Below are positions 1-13,085 of a DNA stretch of 64,000 nt, one piece after another. The notes beneath the pieces were generated by a model. That model saw nothing but the letters and a program-made list of their open reading frames with translations. It ran no database searches and was not told the origin of the DNA. Location of the stretch: positions 17,537,001 through 17,601,000 of the forward strand of contig OX335658.1 of NCBI GenBank assembly GCA_946894095.1. Reading direction: 5' to 3'. This DNA is from Incurvaria masculella (lineage: Eukaryota; Arthropoda; Insecta; Lepidoptera; Incurvariidae). Within the stretch, counting starts at the first letter, position 1. Each line of letters starts with the position of its first letter. Both the position numbers and the translations under genes were made by a program.

Positions 1-2616
1 AATTCAATACATATTTTTACGTAGATCACAAAAAGTTTTCTGGTTTTCACGTCTTGTCTGTCGAATCTTCATCTGGCCAATGCTGGTAATATTTTTTTTA
101 TGTGATCTATTATGAGATCTATCTATATGATATATCTATCTATCTATTATGAGATCTAATAGATGATCTCATTAGTACGAAGTAATTGTCTGTGATAACA
201 ATGTATTAACTCATCGAAATAGTATTAATGAATAATTTGATTATAAAGTATGTCCCAGCAACAATACCGGACATTGATGGCATGGCCATGAATCGTAATA
301 CCCTAGTCCATCACCGGGGTCTCGAAAGAACTACATGCCATGCCAAGTACTTTTTTTTGTTCCATCGGTGAATATTGTCATACATAAATATTGTACCTTT
401 TTAAACATCTTTGGTTTCATATTTACCGTTTAGTTATGAATACTCGCGATAAACTTTAGAGCTAGGTTTTTCTTATGTAACTGAACATGGACGTTTCAGT
501 GTCTGACGGGGCGGCGTAGTAAGCCGCCAGCTGAAAGATCCAAGGTCGAATCGGCAATGAAAATAGTTCTATTTTCCATTTTCAAATCTAACCGTACTAA
601 ACTACAGGGAAAAACTGTTTCCTTGAGATCGTTTAAAATTAACCTCAACAATATTCATGTTGGCTGAATTGTCTATGGTTCCACTCCGGTATTTCTGGCG
701 AAACCCATCTGTTTCGCGACCTAACCTTAATTAATTCTGCAAGTTGACAACGCTACAAGCGCTTACATCGCTGCGAACAGCAAATTACTTTGCTCAACAG
801 CGCCGGAACACAGATGTTTCCTCTCAGCGCAATAACCACAACTCGAATACATTTTCCCCGTTTCAATATATGAAGAAAAGCGTACGATCACGAAGGCCCA
901 CCGAAAATTTGGTCCGAAAAATTGGAATGAAAATTTTAAAACTATAATTATAACAGTTATTAAATATTTGGCCTTAACACGTCACTGCCCCAAAGACAAT
1001 TTTATGGTAAAGGTTTTTTATTCAAATGAATGAAGTCCTATAGATTCGTAGATTATCATGATATGTATAATTAATGTTCAACATTAAACATATACAATAA
1101 TAATTATACACATTTTATGTAGGTTTCGGTTCTGTTATAAGTCTTCTCTTTATGTTATTAAAGCTTATTTAATGTTGTTTTTCATGTTCATTCAATGTAG
1201 ATATAAAACGCTGAATATAGTGCACATTGGTTCTAAGGTATATAAAGACCGACCTAAATGAAAAAAAATCTATAGTACAACTGAGCATTTTAAATAAAAA
1301 GTCTAATCCGTAAATAAACACTGCCAGGTGATTTTTTTTTCTATTATATCGTAAAATTTTTAATGTATTTTATTTTTATTTTATGATACAAATATCAAAC
1401 CTGATATAACAAATGATGGTGCTTCTACATACCGTTTCTCGGTGAACCGAACTATGAGTATGTTTCTAAAGCGAATAATTGGGGTTTGATTTGTCCCTAT
1501 TGTAAAATTTGCAATACTCGCAAGATATTATTGGGCAGGCGGAGCGTCGAAATGTATCGAATTACTGTCAAGTGTGTTTGATCAAAAGCAATGGATCATC
1601 CCTAAAGTAATCTTCATCAAAAAGTTATTCGGGTGAATCATCAAGGTTGTTGCGATTATTAATGAGACTCAATTGACAGTGTAGCGGCCTAGCGCCCTCT
1701 ACTGAGAGCTGCTAGTTTCACATGCCACACATCAACAAAACAGATGCACAGAAGTTAGTTAACATGGCGGGCGCTAGATGGCGCTAACAGCCAGACATGA
1801 AGTCTATATCGCACTAACGAAGTTTCCCAGCGAGATAACACATATACAACATTCAAATCACGACTAGAGGAGAGCAGCTGCGCAGCCGTGGGTCTCAAGA
1901 TCTGACCCACCTTTTCATCTCTCCACAACAGCATCGATTATATAAGTGGGGTGGAGGAAAGCGCAAACGCCTGACTTGTAACTGCTGAGTAGAGATCCCT
2001 CAGACTTAGGCCTTCAAATGCATTTGTACTCCCATTATTCCCTGCTGTCTCTATTAGTACACATCCTACACGATTTTATTCGATCACTGATCAGCACTCA
2101 CCATGGCCGGGTGGGTGAACAAATAATATGCCATTCATGATATATTGAAAAAATATATTCATAGATATATTTATACAAATTATACGAATAAGATATATTT
2201 GTTAATATGCAATTCGTGTATAGGAGCCGTGCGGGCTTGAACAGGTAATAAAGTTAAAAAAACATGGTCATTCCTTTATTGTTTGTTCAAAATGGCAGTA
2301 ACCTATTCTTAACACGCCGCGCCGTCGAACGGGTGCATGGCCTGTTACATATCTTTCAAATTGTCACTGTTTCTGCCAACCTATTTTGCGCTTAAATTTA
2401 TTACTAACACAGTTCAACAAAGATACGATAAAGGGAGACCACGATATTTTTATTTTACTTTATTATCCGCTCAAGCCCGCACGGCTCCCATCTACGAATA
2501 TAATATTTCGCACGGCAAAAATAACTACCTACAATCACATCTACCGGCAAAGCGAAGCAGTAATGGTAAACCCTTGGAATCCCACTTCCCACGCTGACCA
2601 CCGCCGCTTCCGCTCA

Positions 2617-2662
2617 CCCCCCCCCCCCCCCATCTCCCCAGCCCCCCCCCCCCCCCCCCCCC
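2617..2662. repeat. Two long poly-C tracts
   Basis: There is a run of 15 C at 2617-2631 and a run of 21 C at 2642-2662, separated by ATCTCCCCAG. The complementary strand is a G-run of the kind that can form G-quadruplexes. Run lengths of this sort are error-prone in sequencing, so the exact counts are uncertain. Confidence 0.9.
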
Positions 2663-3477
2663 TCTCGAGGCCAGTAAGTCGACTTTGCCGAGTTGCCACC
2701 GAGTTTTTCGCCTCTGAGATAAAGCTTGAAGGCGCCACTTTAGATCCGGCGACGTTTGACGCAAGTTTTTTTCTCCCCGCCACCGCCGTATCGGAGATTA
2801 CGCTGAAATTATGGCGGCAACTTTTCTCCCGCCCAAATGTGGACTAGTTTTTACGATGGCAGGATTGTTTCCCGGAGGCATGCTTTTCTGGAGCGCCGCC
2901 GGATTATATTCCGAGTTTTCACTGAGGCGAAAAACAGCGCATTCGTCTATGGAGGCTCTGAAATGAATTGTGATAATTAAAAGCTACTTCTTTGCGTGAG
3001 GCTTAAAAAACGGATTCAACTCATTAGCACAAAAAAAGATTTTCCCTTGGGCGTGGAATTGCGGAACTGGAAATAAGTTAATTTTAAAATTCTACGAGAG
3101 CAAAATAACGCCGATGCATCCTAGCTCCGTTGAATTCAAATAAGCACTTTAGTGCAGATAATTTTCATATTTATTTTGCATATTTTCTGCCATCGCATAA
3201 ATGCTTTCAATCCTCTTAAGCTTAAAATAAAAATTTACTTCTGTGAAATCTTTAAAACAGGCAATTTTTTTTTATTTCTTCAATATACATAGAGTTCGTA
3301 AGCATTTTGTCTAAATTATTTACTCCACGTTCCAAATAATAATACAAAAGGGTTTCTTTCGGTGTTCTGCGTTTCTTCGTCGTTAGCTCCATGTATAGGA
3401 ATTAATTATAGGCGAAGTTATAAGGATTTTATCAAGCATTATATAATACAATATTTTAATGGGACAATATATGTCTG

Positions 3478-3560
3478 GGCGGCTCGTAGCTCAGGGGCGT
3501 GTGGACTTGCCATCTATGTCAGAGTTCATGGTTTCAAATCCAAGAATGTCCCCTTTTAAG
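3478..3560 (+). repeat. SINE head fragment, tRNA-derived
   Basis: The stretch GGCTCGTAGCTCAGGGGCG resembles a pol III A box and GGTTTCAAATCC, about 45 bp later, a B box. The same head is seen at 15343-15400, where it is joined to the SINE body used across this window. Here the body is missing, so this is a 5' fragment. Confidence 0.5.
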
Positions 3561-4988
3561 TTATTAACCCAGACCAGAGCGTTGGATGCGAAAATGTTCA
3601 ACACGGCACTGAAAAAAAAAACCGTGCTGCTTCACACAACCATTGTAGGAGCCCAGGTCGTACTATGGGGCAAATTCCTTGGCAGGGAGTTGATTCCATT
3701 GTTTTTAAAGTACTAGAGGATAGTTGGGTTTTATTTTCTGAATGTCAACCGATATTAACTGAATTCTCGTTGTGCGAAGGTAGAATGAGGACGGAGGGAC
3801 AGTGATAAGCCTTTTTGACACTTTTAAATCGGGAAATATTCAACAAGACAATATGTGGCCACGATTTTGTTGTATATATCAAGCCAGCCCGGCCTATCTG
3901 TGAACAACAATATTGTACTTCATGTCGAAAAATCTGTAATTGAATGAATAATACTGCACCTGCAGTATTGTCATAAATTTGCCCCAAACATCACGTAAGA
4001 ACTTGCTGCCATACGAGGACTTTCTTTGTACTGTACTTTGTTCTGTGTAAGTAAGGGTAGGTTGAATTCGAACCATGGACAAGAATCAATTGTTTACCTC
4101 TTACTACATATGCGGGAGAAATTCCTGTTGTATTTCATAAAACCCAACATAACGATTTGTGGCTTTAAGATTCTACATACAGCAGGTGTGGCGGACACAG
4201 ACCAACAAATCTTACCAATCTCATTTTATTGCTATCGTCTCCAAACCCATTTGCTAAACCTATGCTAGATATCATGAATTAAATACCTCTTAATAGTCAA
4301 TTCTATGAACATACAATATATCGTTGCCATTTTAAAATTGCAGACGTTTTAAAATAACCCTGCAGGAATAAATGAGTAAGGTACAAAGAGAATATTCCGT
4401 AGGGCGCTAACAATGGTCGCCAGTCTCGGAACAGAATCGCGAGCCTGCACCGGAACAGGAAATCAAATAATAGAAACATACAGGCGGGTAAGCGGTACAC
4501 TCGCGCCATAAATTTGATTCCACTTCCGGTTTCTTTGTGCTGATTTACGGCTGGAGCCAACGTGGAATTACGACGCGCGCCACCTAGCGGCCGCTTGCAT
4601 GACTAATTTAGAACTTGTTGGACGCCATAAACGTAATCTGGAATAATGTTCAGAGCGGGAACGCTGTAAACGTTTGATTTATAGTCATTTTGATATCTTC
4701 AACAGCCTGCCATGTTTGAGGTTTCCCGTGTTTGTTGAGCAAATCCGGGTAAATAGATGCATTTGCCCGATATAGTTGTTACCAGGTACATCTCAAGTGG
4801 AAGCGGGATGTCGAGAAAGAAAAAAACACTCGATGTTACTGGTTTCAATTCGGCTATCTAAGCTGAACATAAACCTGACAGTGCCTCGTGCTGGTTGCGG
4901 TAGGGCTGGCTGCGAGTCCAGCCAGCCCTAGCCCAGCGCCTCCAACCAGTACATGTGAACCTTTGGGTGGCCTGTGCTGATTCCAGGT

Positions 4989-5106
4989 GGACTTGCTGAG
5001 GACCGAGGACCAGACAGTGCTATCGCGCGTGGTCATCTACATCTTGTGGCCAGGTAGCTGCGCATTCGGACACTACAACTGAACTGAGACATACGAGTGG
5101 CTCGTT
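4989..5106 (+). pseudogene. Most decayed copy of the DIP Ig1 exon (copy A0)
   Basis: After CCAG, the sequence GTGGACTTGCTGAGGACCGA and the following GGACCAGACAGTGCT match the start of the exon at 5834 with several changes. The tail CTACAACTGA...GGCTCGTTT matches the tail of the 160-bp units at 5514 and 5674. A GGGTTCCGTA-family repeat (5107-5510) then interrupts the unit before its acceptor. No open frame remains. It is the oldest-looking member of the array. Confidence 0.6.
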
Positions 5107-5510
5107 TTTAGGGTTCTGTACCCAAAGAGTGCCAACGGAACCCTATTAGGAAGCCCCCGCTATCACAGGACTTTATCTCATGAACCGTAATAGGTAGGCA
5201 GATGCCTTTTTCACAGAATGTGCATTTATTTTGCCGCTATAGCAACAAATAGAATTTAAAAACAGTAATAATCAATTCAAAAACGTGTTTTTTTGCGTTA
5301 AATTTCATTTTTTTTTTTCATTTCATTTATTTAAACTTTTTGGTAGTCAAACTACACCAAGTTACGTCACAAAGATCCGCGGATTCGATCAACCCAGTAA
5401 AGAAGAACCCGCAAAGAAACTTCACGGGTTTACATAACATATTCTTATCAATCTTGTACGATCGTACGGAAACCTTCGTATGCGAGTCCGACTCGCACTT
5501 GCAGGTTTTG
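5107..5510 (+). repeat. GGGTTCCGTA-family interspersed repeat inside the exon array
   Basis: It begins AGGGTTCTGTACCCAAAG and ends near CGAGTCCGACTCGCACTTG, like the copies at 42024, 52236 and 55617. It is inserted in the tail of decayed exon copy A0, so its end abuts exon copy A1 and the local TTTTGCAG just before A1 lies at the repeat's edge. About 120 bp in the middle (5300-5420) are low complexity or poorly matched. Confidence 0.65.
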
Positions 5511-5513
5511 CAG

Positions 5514-5833
5514 GTGGGCTGGCTGCGGGCCGAGGACCAGATGGTGCTATCGCTGCAAACGCGTATGACAGCCCGCGATTCACTGTCCAGCTAGACCCTT
5601 TGTGCCACTTACAAATGCACATCTGGTCACTACAGCTAAACAGGGAAGTAACGGTGGCTCGTTTCGCTCGCAGGTGGGCTGGCTGCGGGCCGAGGACCAG
5701 ACGGTGCTATCGCTGCAAACGCGTATGGCAGCTCGCGATTCACTGTCCACCTAGACCCTTCGTGCCACTTACAAATGCACATCTAGCCACTACAGCTAAA
5801 CAGAGAAGTAACGGTGGCTCGTTTCGCTCGCAG
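5514..5833 (+). pseudogene. Two tandem 160-bp partial copies of the DIP Ig1 exon (A1, A2)
   Basis: Copies start at 5514 and 5674, each directly after a CAG acceptor, with exactly 160 bp between starts. Both keep the first ~135 bp of the exon at 5834 (VGWLRAEDQ is still readable) but contain frameshifts and stops, and the second half including the second Ig cysteine is absent. Instead each ends in an intron-tail-like stretch (GGCTCGTTTCGCTCGCAG) that serves as the acceptor of the next copy. Neither has a donor site. They look like non-functional pseudo-exons or decoy acceptors; transcript evidence would be needed to say more. Confidence 0.75.
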
Positions 5834-6041
5834 GTGGGCTGGCTGCGGGCCGAGGACCAGACGGTGCTGTCGCTGCACACGCGCGTGGTGACGCACAGCC
5901 CGCGGTTCGCCGTGCACCTGGACCCGCCGCGCACCTGGCAGCTGCGCATCAGGCCGCTGCGCGAGGCGGACCGCGGCTGCTACATGTGCCAGATCAACAG
6001 TCCCACGATGAAGAAACAGATCGGCTGCATCGATGTGCACG
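5834..6041 (+). CDS. DIP/lachesin-like cell-surface Ig protein, exon with second half of Ig1
   Basis: This 208-nt exon encodes the C, E and F strands of an Ig domain. It starts with VGWLRAEDQ (the Trp of the Ig core), has LRIRPLREADRG and ends around YMCQINSPTMKKQIG, the signature of insect DIP and lachesin Ig1 domains (known family: DRGWYMCQVN). It is bounded by CAG at 5831-5833 and a GTGAGT donor at 6042, entering in phase 0 and leaving in phase 1. The next exon at 39412 begins TGCCGCC, which restores ..H-V-PPDI across the junction exactly as in the family. DIPs are neuronal adhesion receptors that bind Dpr proteins. An extra Cys replaces the usual Trp in DRGCYMC. The exon is much more GC-rich than its surroundings. 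Which DIP paralogue this is cannot be decided here. Confidence 0.88.
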
Positions 6042-7212
6042 GTGAGTCAGACGGGCCTTACTGACATTCTGACATATTTCATTAGTAACCCTGCTAGAAA
6101 ACACTTTTCTTGACGAATTCTCATTCGTTATAAAATATATATAATGTTTTTGGATTTTATAGTGATTTGTTCTGATATATTATCTGATAGTTTTTGATTG
6201 ATGGCAGTAAAGCAGAAATAAAATTATTTGTTCATATAACTTAATTTTTTCACTGCATCCAATCCAAAACTGTTTACCCTAATTTTTTCCATATTATTTG
6301 AGCTTATATGTATTACACTATAATGGATTTAGTGATTAGTTTCGCAAGATACATGCATTTCAAGATACGTAATTAATCTCAAATAGAACATAGTCTGACG
6401 CGCGCTCCCCCCAAAGCATGCAGAACATTAGTGAGACCGACAAAGTACTTCTGGTTGATTTGGCGGGTATTGCATCTACCAATAACGCCATCTACTGTAT
6501 ACCCATAATTTGTAATTCTCCTACAATCCCTCCTCCCGTAATCAATGCCTTCTACTAGCACAGTATTTAACATTAAACATACATTACACATACTGTAAAG
6601 ATTGAAAACACATTACACATTCCTCGGATAAAGCAACGTAATTGATTAGCATGAAAAAGTATATTTACTTAATTTAAATATATCTGTATCTGTGTATATT
6701 TAATAATCAAATAATATTTAATTTCATATTTCACAGTATTATAATGAAAGAGTCTTGCTTTGTAAATTATATAGCCTTGGATTATATTTTGTTGAAACCT
6801 CTGTACTCGCTCTAATATCCATACAAGTAGCTCCTTGAAAAAATAAAGAAAGATCGTAACACGAAGAGAAAGAAATACCCTTTAGGTATTCAGAACACAG
6901 CACCTAGCTACAGTAAAACCCGCCCATTGTAGGCAATTAAACTATACCGATCTCCGTCTCACCGGATAAAGACGGCCGCACCATGCGACAGAATGTTTAC
7001 GGTAAGTTCATTCTAGCTATATTACTTATCTTGTACTTTTGAATTTATGATATTATATTATTTTATGATATGATTTATCTTTGATGATTCAGCTCAGCAG
7101 GCTCCAGGCTCTTCCTAAAATGATTTTTTAAACGCGAAATCAACAATATTCAACCAATCGATGCTTGGTTTCTCGCTCTGGTTGAGGGAGAAACCAAGCA
7201 AGGTGTTTTTAA

Positions 7213-7475
7213 GGTGGCCCAACCCGCTCAACTCCCCGTACAAACGGGGAAAGAAGATCACGCCCATATTTCTTATCAGAGATCCCAAATTTTGCTCAAA
7301 AGAGCTTTATTTGATCGAACTATATGTCTGATGACCGTTGGCATTGTAAAATTGTGTTTGTTATGGACAGTTATAAGGTCCGAAAGTTCGAATTTTTCGC
7401 GCGTTTTATACAATAACTTTGGTAGTTTATTACGCAATGATAAAGTAAGTAAATCTTAAAAAGATTAGTCAACAA
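7213..7475 (+). repeat. Truncated copy of the TTAA-flanked MITE family 1
   Basis: TTAA at 7209-7212 is followed by GGTGGCCCAACCCGCTCAAC and the same sequence as the complete element at 32248. Similarity stops near 7475, so the second end is missing. Confidence 0.7.
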
Positions 7476-9009
7476 TTTAGTCCACACCGCATCCCATCTA
7501 GATCTTCCCTGCTGCTTCAGAGTGCAATCGTGGCCATTCATCCATACGGGATATAGCCGCAATTTCTGCGCTTTTGCAACGAATGCGGCTAGTCCCTACA
7601 CTAAAAGCTTGTAAATTGATGTAACTGGCTGCTTCGTACCTCCGTGGATAGTTAAAATGACATCAAATACAATTATTTTGGGTCCGATAATGAACATAAT
7701 AAATAATTATGGCAGTAAATCTTTTCACGACTTGACCGAAAGCTGTTTATGAATGTTCATGATTTCTATAAAAATGATGTATCTGCAATACTTTCTTATT
7801 TTCCGGATGCGTTTTTTCGCCCTCAAACAACTCTTACGGCGTAGTGTACAATAGCCCTTGTAAGCAGTCGTCGTCGCTCCGGTTTTCGCTGAATACCTAA
7901 TTAACGGGTTGGATTGTAAAATGTAGCTGAAATGACCCTACATAAATTACCTTGGAAATATTGCCTTCTTGTCGAAGAACACCGGCGGCTGTCTCTCATT
8001 TGACCTTTCGGAAAAGTTTTGCGATCGCTTTATTTTTATTTCTTTTCCGTTACTGGTTGGTTCCAGCGACGTTTATATTCAACATAGAAACTCACTTGCG
8101 GAGGGATTTCATTTCAAGGTAAGCAAATAACAGTTGTGTAGTATCCATATTTATTTCAGCTCGTATATTTCAGCGGATAACGGAAAATGTTGGAGAGAAA
8201 AATGCTTCCTCTGTTACTATTTTAAGGGGCCCCTGATTGAACCAGAAATCTCTACCATTTCGCTGATATTTCAATCCTTATTTTTGCCTATGCGAGCTCA
8301 CTGGTATATATTCCGCTACGACTTATGTAAATATAGTATTATATAGTATGTAATAGGACAGTTTACGGGGCAGGACTTACTGAAGGTACTTTTTATTTTA
8401 CAGGACTTTTTATATATATTTTTCTATTGTCGCTCTCTGTCTGTACATTGACATGTATGTATTTTATGTAATAAAACTTTTTTGAATTTTTGTTTTTTTT
8501 TATATTGCGCGCTTTCAGCAACACATGGTAATTGAATTTCGAAATTCTCGTATTCACACATCAGCATTTTTTTTAATCATTCACTTGGATTCTTACCACT
8601 TATTTATAGATTTTTTAATAGCACCTTGTTTACAATTGAGAAATTATAAATTGAACTAGCAAGATTCCAGGATATTCCAGAGCTGCTAAAAAAATGTTTT
8701 GATATTTTTTGATAATATTAAATTGTCATCGGATTTACATATTCATGCAAAATTTAAGCAATCACAAACCGGGAAGTTGGTAAAATTTCAGGACACACAA
8801 GTGAAATGAAATAAAAGCCTTTAAAATACTGATTTCTATTGCTTTTTATCAACTCGCTCTCTTGTCGGACTGTCAAACAAATTTCCCATAAGCTAGAACA
8901 ATGCAATTTTAATCATAGGTCAGGGATGTTTGACAAAACCGGGTCCGTCACTCGAACTTTTGAGTTTATGAAAAAATGGTCACAAAATGCTATAAAAATG
9001 ACGATACCA

Positions 9010-9676
9010 TCAAGTCTTCCAGAAAAGGTACGGTTGGCTGCACGATTGCACGACGGCTTGCAGTATTGTGTTCCATTCCCGACGGAGCGCTGCCTTCAGC
9101 GTATCCACACTTTCATATGTTTTTATTGACATGGCAGCCTCCAAAATGGACCATACAATGAACTCCGCATTGAAGTCTGGAGAGTAGGGAGGCCGCTGTT
9201 CTAAAGAAATGAAGCGAAGAAATTGGTTCAACAAAAGAAAATATATCACACGACATTTATGGGACGGTGCTGAATCTTGTTCAAATTGCTTACGTATTAG
9301 AACCGCGCGGTATATGACCGCTGGAACCTTTTGCTGGTACACTTGCTGGTTGACTTTGACCCTCTTCTCGATAAACAGAATAGACCATTTCGGACTGCCT
9401 TCTGCGCTGAAGTAAGATGTTGTAATGTTTGTATCTTGTAGGTTTGTATCTTGTATCTTTCCGTCTCAGCTCTTTTTCCAGTATGCGCCGAATACTTGAG
9501 TCGCATACTTTCAGACTTTTGGCCAATTTTGCAGCACTCTGAGAAGGATTTCTCTGAATTCGAGGCTTCACTTTTCGACCCATATCACGTGATATTATTG
9601 TTTTTGGCGGTAAAAATAAAAAAATTCTCGTTTCACAAAAATTTGGCGCACTGTTATTAATATAATATTTTGACAA
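9010..9676 (-). pseudogene. Mariner/Tc1-type transposase remnant
   Basis: Two overlapping minus-strand frames carry parts of one transposase. The frame 9290-9676 has a helix-turn-helix-like stretch (NPSQSAAKLAKSLKVCDSSI). The frame 9010-9342 has FEQDSAPSHK and PPYSPDFN, the surroundings of the second and third catalytic Asp of the IS630/Tc1/mariner superfamily, followed by VWSILEAA and LKAALRREWN as in that family. The frames differ, the central part including the first catalytic Asp region is garbled, and there are several stops, so no protein can be made. I did not find convincing terminal inverted repeats. Confidence 0.8.
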
Positions 9677-10544
9677 GAGAAGCAGTGTGAAGTTAGTAAC
9701 AGTTCAAATAACGAACCCTTCTTCCACCGCGCAGTCTTAAAAGTATTATTTTCCATTTTATGAACGTATACAGGTAAGAATAATGTATGAATACTTGATT
9801 TTTTTATAAATATATTAAAAATCAACACATTCTTTTAGTTTGCCATGAATCATTACTTAACAGGATTTGTTCCTTATAAGCGACACTATTAACTGGTCCA
9901 ATAATACAGTATGCGTTATTTTATTCAAAATCAAAGAGTTCGATTCCCGAATAGGAAAATATTTTTTCGCTATTTCTTATCGTTTCTGAAGTGAAGGCCA
10001 TTTGGGAAGAGAGAGACACATTTGAAAAATAAATCCTGTATTTGTAAAGATATTCACTTCAATACACTTTCAGACGCGCTTGTCTAATATTTTTTTATGA
10101 GAATTTAATTTCATATCCAATTCGTGTCTGCTGAAATAATAAACGACCGCTCTGCGGGTTCATGACTTTTTGAGTTTTTCCATCGTAAGTTTACTGAAAA
10201 CTAAATTTAATGCGGAGAGCGAAGATCGTTAAAAAATCATTCACAAAATAATTTCATGTAGATTTTTTACCTACTTCATATTATTCCATTTTATGATCAA
10301 AAATCGTTATCGCAATGAAATAGTTAACTCGGACTGATACCTACAATAAGAACTTTTCATAAAGCAGCAACTCAAAAGGGTTTCTGAATGATTTCCAGAC
10401 GTTTATAATCATAAAACAAATTTAGATTTCAAATTTTATATTTAAAGTTCTTTATTTAGTAGATTTTTTTTTTCAAGTATACAATAATAAATTGTTATAA
10501 CTTAATGCTATAGAATACGTCCTTTTTTCAGTATCCTGAACAAA

Positions 10545-10660
10545 TATTTCCGTAACCAAAGGGTGCCAATGGAACCCTGTTACTAAGCCACCGCTGTCCG
10601 TCTGTCCGTCGGTCACAGGGCTGTATCTCAGGAACCGTAATAGGTAGTAAGCTGAAATGA
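10545..10660 (+). repeat. GGGTTCCGTA-family fragment
   Basis: CGTAACCAAAGGGTGCCAATGG and CAGGGCTGTATCTCAGGAAC, with GTCCGTCTGTCCGTC between, match the first third of the family. The rest is absent. Confidence 0.7.
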
Positions 10661-11139
10661 AATCTGAACTACTGTGGCGCAATCTACATGCACGCACCTT
10701 AACTTTCTACTTGAGTACAGAATTTGTGCACTGGGCCTTATCAAAAATCGCTCTAACATTATATTACAAGGTCAACTTAATCAGAATCCTCAGACCATCG
10801 TCCCTGATTCCTGCAATATTGCAAGCTCAGAGTCGGCCGGCACGTAGTGAAGTGGTGCGAAGCCAAGAGTACATAATATCCGGTTATAACCGGAACGGAA
10901 GCGACCTGCCGGCTCGCTCAGGCCCGTACCGCCACAGAACGCAAGATAGAGCAGTAGGAAATCTCATCTCCTTTGAATATCTATCCATTTACGACATTAA
11001 TTTCGTTGACGGGCGCGACGATGCGACCTCTGGGACCGCGACCGGTAGATCTATTCAATCTTTCTTAGTGTCTGTGAGCCCCGTATTTTTCTACTGATTT
11101 ATTTATTCCACTGTGGCTACGAATTTGTTGTGTGAAGCG

Positions 11140-11341
11140 CCATCATTTTCCCGCAGCAGACGCTGAAATAAAATTCAACCAACCAGAGAGTGATGCTTAT
11201 GCATACGCTATGGGACGACGACATCAAGTGCGTCGGCGGAAAGCAGTGGTTCCGCACCGCGGAGGCCGGGAGGACTGGAGGAAAATTGGAGAGGCAAAGC
11301 AAAGAGATTGGACGCAAAAACGCTGACTGACTGACTGACAT
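11140..11341 (+). repeat. 3' end of an RTE-type LINE
   Basis: A frame around 11205-11290 reads LWDDDIKCVGGKQWFRTAE, the kind of C-terminus (RW-DDI....W-R-A-DR..W) that ends RTE-clade ORF2 proteins. It is followed by a (CTGA)n tail at 11325-11340, the simple-repeat tail typical of that clade. Frameshifts follow the motif. The same fragment occurs in reverse at 49023-49137. Confidence 0.6.
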
Positions 11342-13085
11342 TACATTATGATATGCTATGATGTTACCATTAAGTTAAGTATTTCACATATAATTTTCCA
11401 ACTGATTCATTCCACATACCTATGTTATTTAGAATGCTGAATATTAACCTTTAAATATATCTCTCTCTTTACACGTTCCAACGCAATCGTAATGTAGTGG
11501 AATACAAATATTAAGCAAATATCATGAATGCGGGTAACTGTATTCATGATATTTGGGTTTAACTGTATTGGGTTCGATTATCTGAGGGTCACTTTCACAA
11601 ACACCAAGTGATAGGAACCAAACTATACAAAGTTTTATGGATGGTTAACAGAAACTTCGAGGAATAGAAAGTAAGTACTCAATATTAGAAGATAAAATCC
11701 TTATCACTCTAATAGAAATTCCGATGTTTATTTCCGCGTTCTCTATGTATACAAATTAGTCACATGACTTCAATAAAATGTGTGCAGAACACAAACAAAA
11801 ATGTAGTACTTTCTATTGCCCAAGTTTATGTTGGCCTCCCCGAAACACACTGCTATGGTTGGTGTCATAGTAAAGAATGAAATATGGTCGAAGCGGCAAT
11901 ATCAAGACAATATAACAGTGACAGTTCTGCGTATAGTAATGTTACAAGAGTTGTTATGCAACGATGTACTTGGATCGATGGATTAAATCGTGCATGATTA
12001 AATCTGACATTTAGTTGCATTTCGTATATTAACTATCAAAGAACGTGTTATTCGGCCAAGTGATTGTTGGATATTAATTTAAACGTATATCCAATTAAAA
12101 TTAATTTAAAATTTAAAATGGTTATTGTCTCATTAATTAACAAATTTTCATGTGCAATAAACATAATTTACCAAATGGTTATTATTTTTTGAGACATTTA
12201 AGGTCTAAATTTTTTCGTAATCATGTTCTTCATGAATCGTCATGTCTCTTATCACGCATTTGGAGGATCTGGGCTACACGAAAATTCCTCGACACCTTTG
12301 CTGTCAAAGAGACGGTGACACCGACCCGTTTCGCCGCTTTAAATCTCGGCAAAAATACGGGGCGTCAGAAATCGTAAGGAAATGTTTTAAAATTGTAAAA
12401 AACTAAAGGTGACCCCACAGATATTGATTGTATTGGTGAGATCGAGTTGCTACGAACCATCGCCTAGGAATCTCACGTGCATGGGTCAGCTTCTGGACAT
12501 TTCTCAAATGGACCGATCCACGTCACGTAAAATATATGTTGATATCAAAAAGTATGGTGACCTGCGCACTTGTAGATTGTGAATGAGCGTAAACGCCGGA
12601 AAATAACCATTTTTTTCTGGTAAAAATTCGACCTACTGATTGTTTGCCGATCATGTTTCTTAACGTTTCCTCATTATTTACAAGCAAAACACATACAACA
12701 TAATTTTAAAACCAAATGACTAATTTAGAAAAAAAAAAGAGGAAAATTTCAATACATTTCTTATGAAACCATTTTGGTCTCAGCCGATCGTTGACTGTGT
12801 GCGTCTTTACATTCTTAGTATATGGTCCGATCAGTACATTCATATCAATTTGCACGTTACATGTCACAGCGATTGCGTAGGCACAATGTCGCCATTTAGA
12901 AAACTGCAAAAGGGTTGCTTTTACCTAGTTGCCGTATGCCGAAAATTGGTTCGCGAGATTTAACGGTTCCTCGGACCTCGCGCGATCGCACTTTCAAGTG
13001 GACGTGGCCGTTTTGTAAATTGAAGGTGAACCCTGGATATGGCGCTCCGAGAGAAGAATCCGAGCATACCTTGGGCGTGTAGGCA

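Larger units (their letters stand above)
1..4988. other. Sequence upstream of the first exon array, no gene seen
   Basis: AT-rich non-coding DNA, presumably intron of the DIP-like gene. A TCTA/GATA-rich low-complexity patch lies at 118-176. A SINE-body remnant is near 545-600 and a tRNA-type SINE head at 3478-3560. The stretch 1900-2110 resembles 48430-48620 (shared words around ATGCATTTGTACT / ATACATTTGTATT), so it is probably another interspersed repeat. Poly-C tracts lie at 2617-2662. A short palindrome (AGGGCTGGCT / AGCCAGCCCT) lies at 4902-4929, just before the decayed exon copies. I see no exon or RNA gene in the remaining sequence. Confidence 0.6.
6042..13085. other. Intron sequence with scattered repeats, no further gene seen
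   Basis: Outside the listed repeats this is AT-rich intron. A short candidate exon (CACC then ATGCGACAGAATG, followed by a GTAAGT donor) lies at 6983-7001. The stretches 7476-8869, 9700-10544, 10661-11139 and 11342-13085 contain only short unconvincing open frames and no recognisable RNA gene. Around 11860-11930 there are a few words resembling the SINE body. Confidence 0.55.

Noticed and set aside
2525..2783. Gly/Pro-rich ORFs around 2.6 kb
   Set aside because: They are translations of the poly-C tracts.
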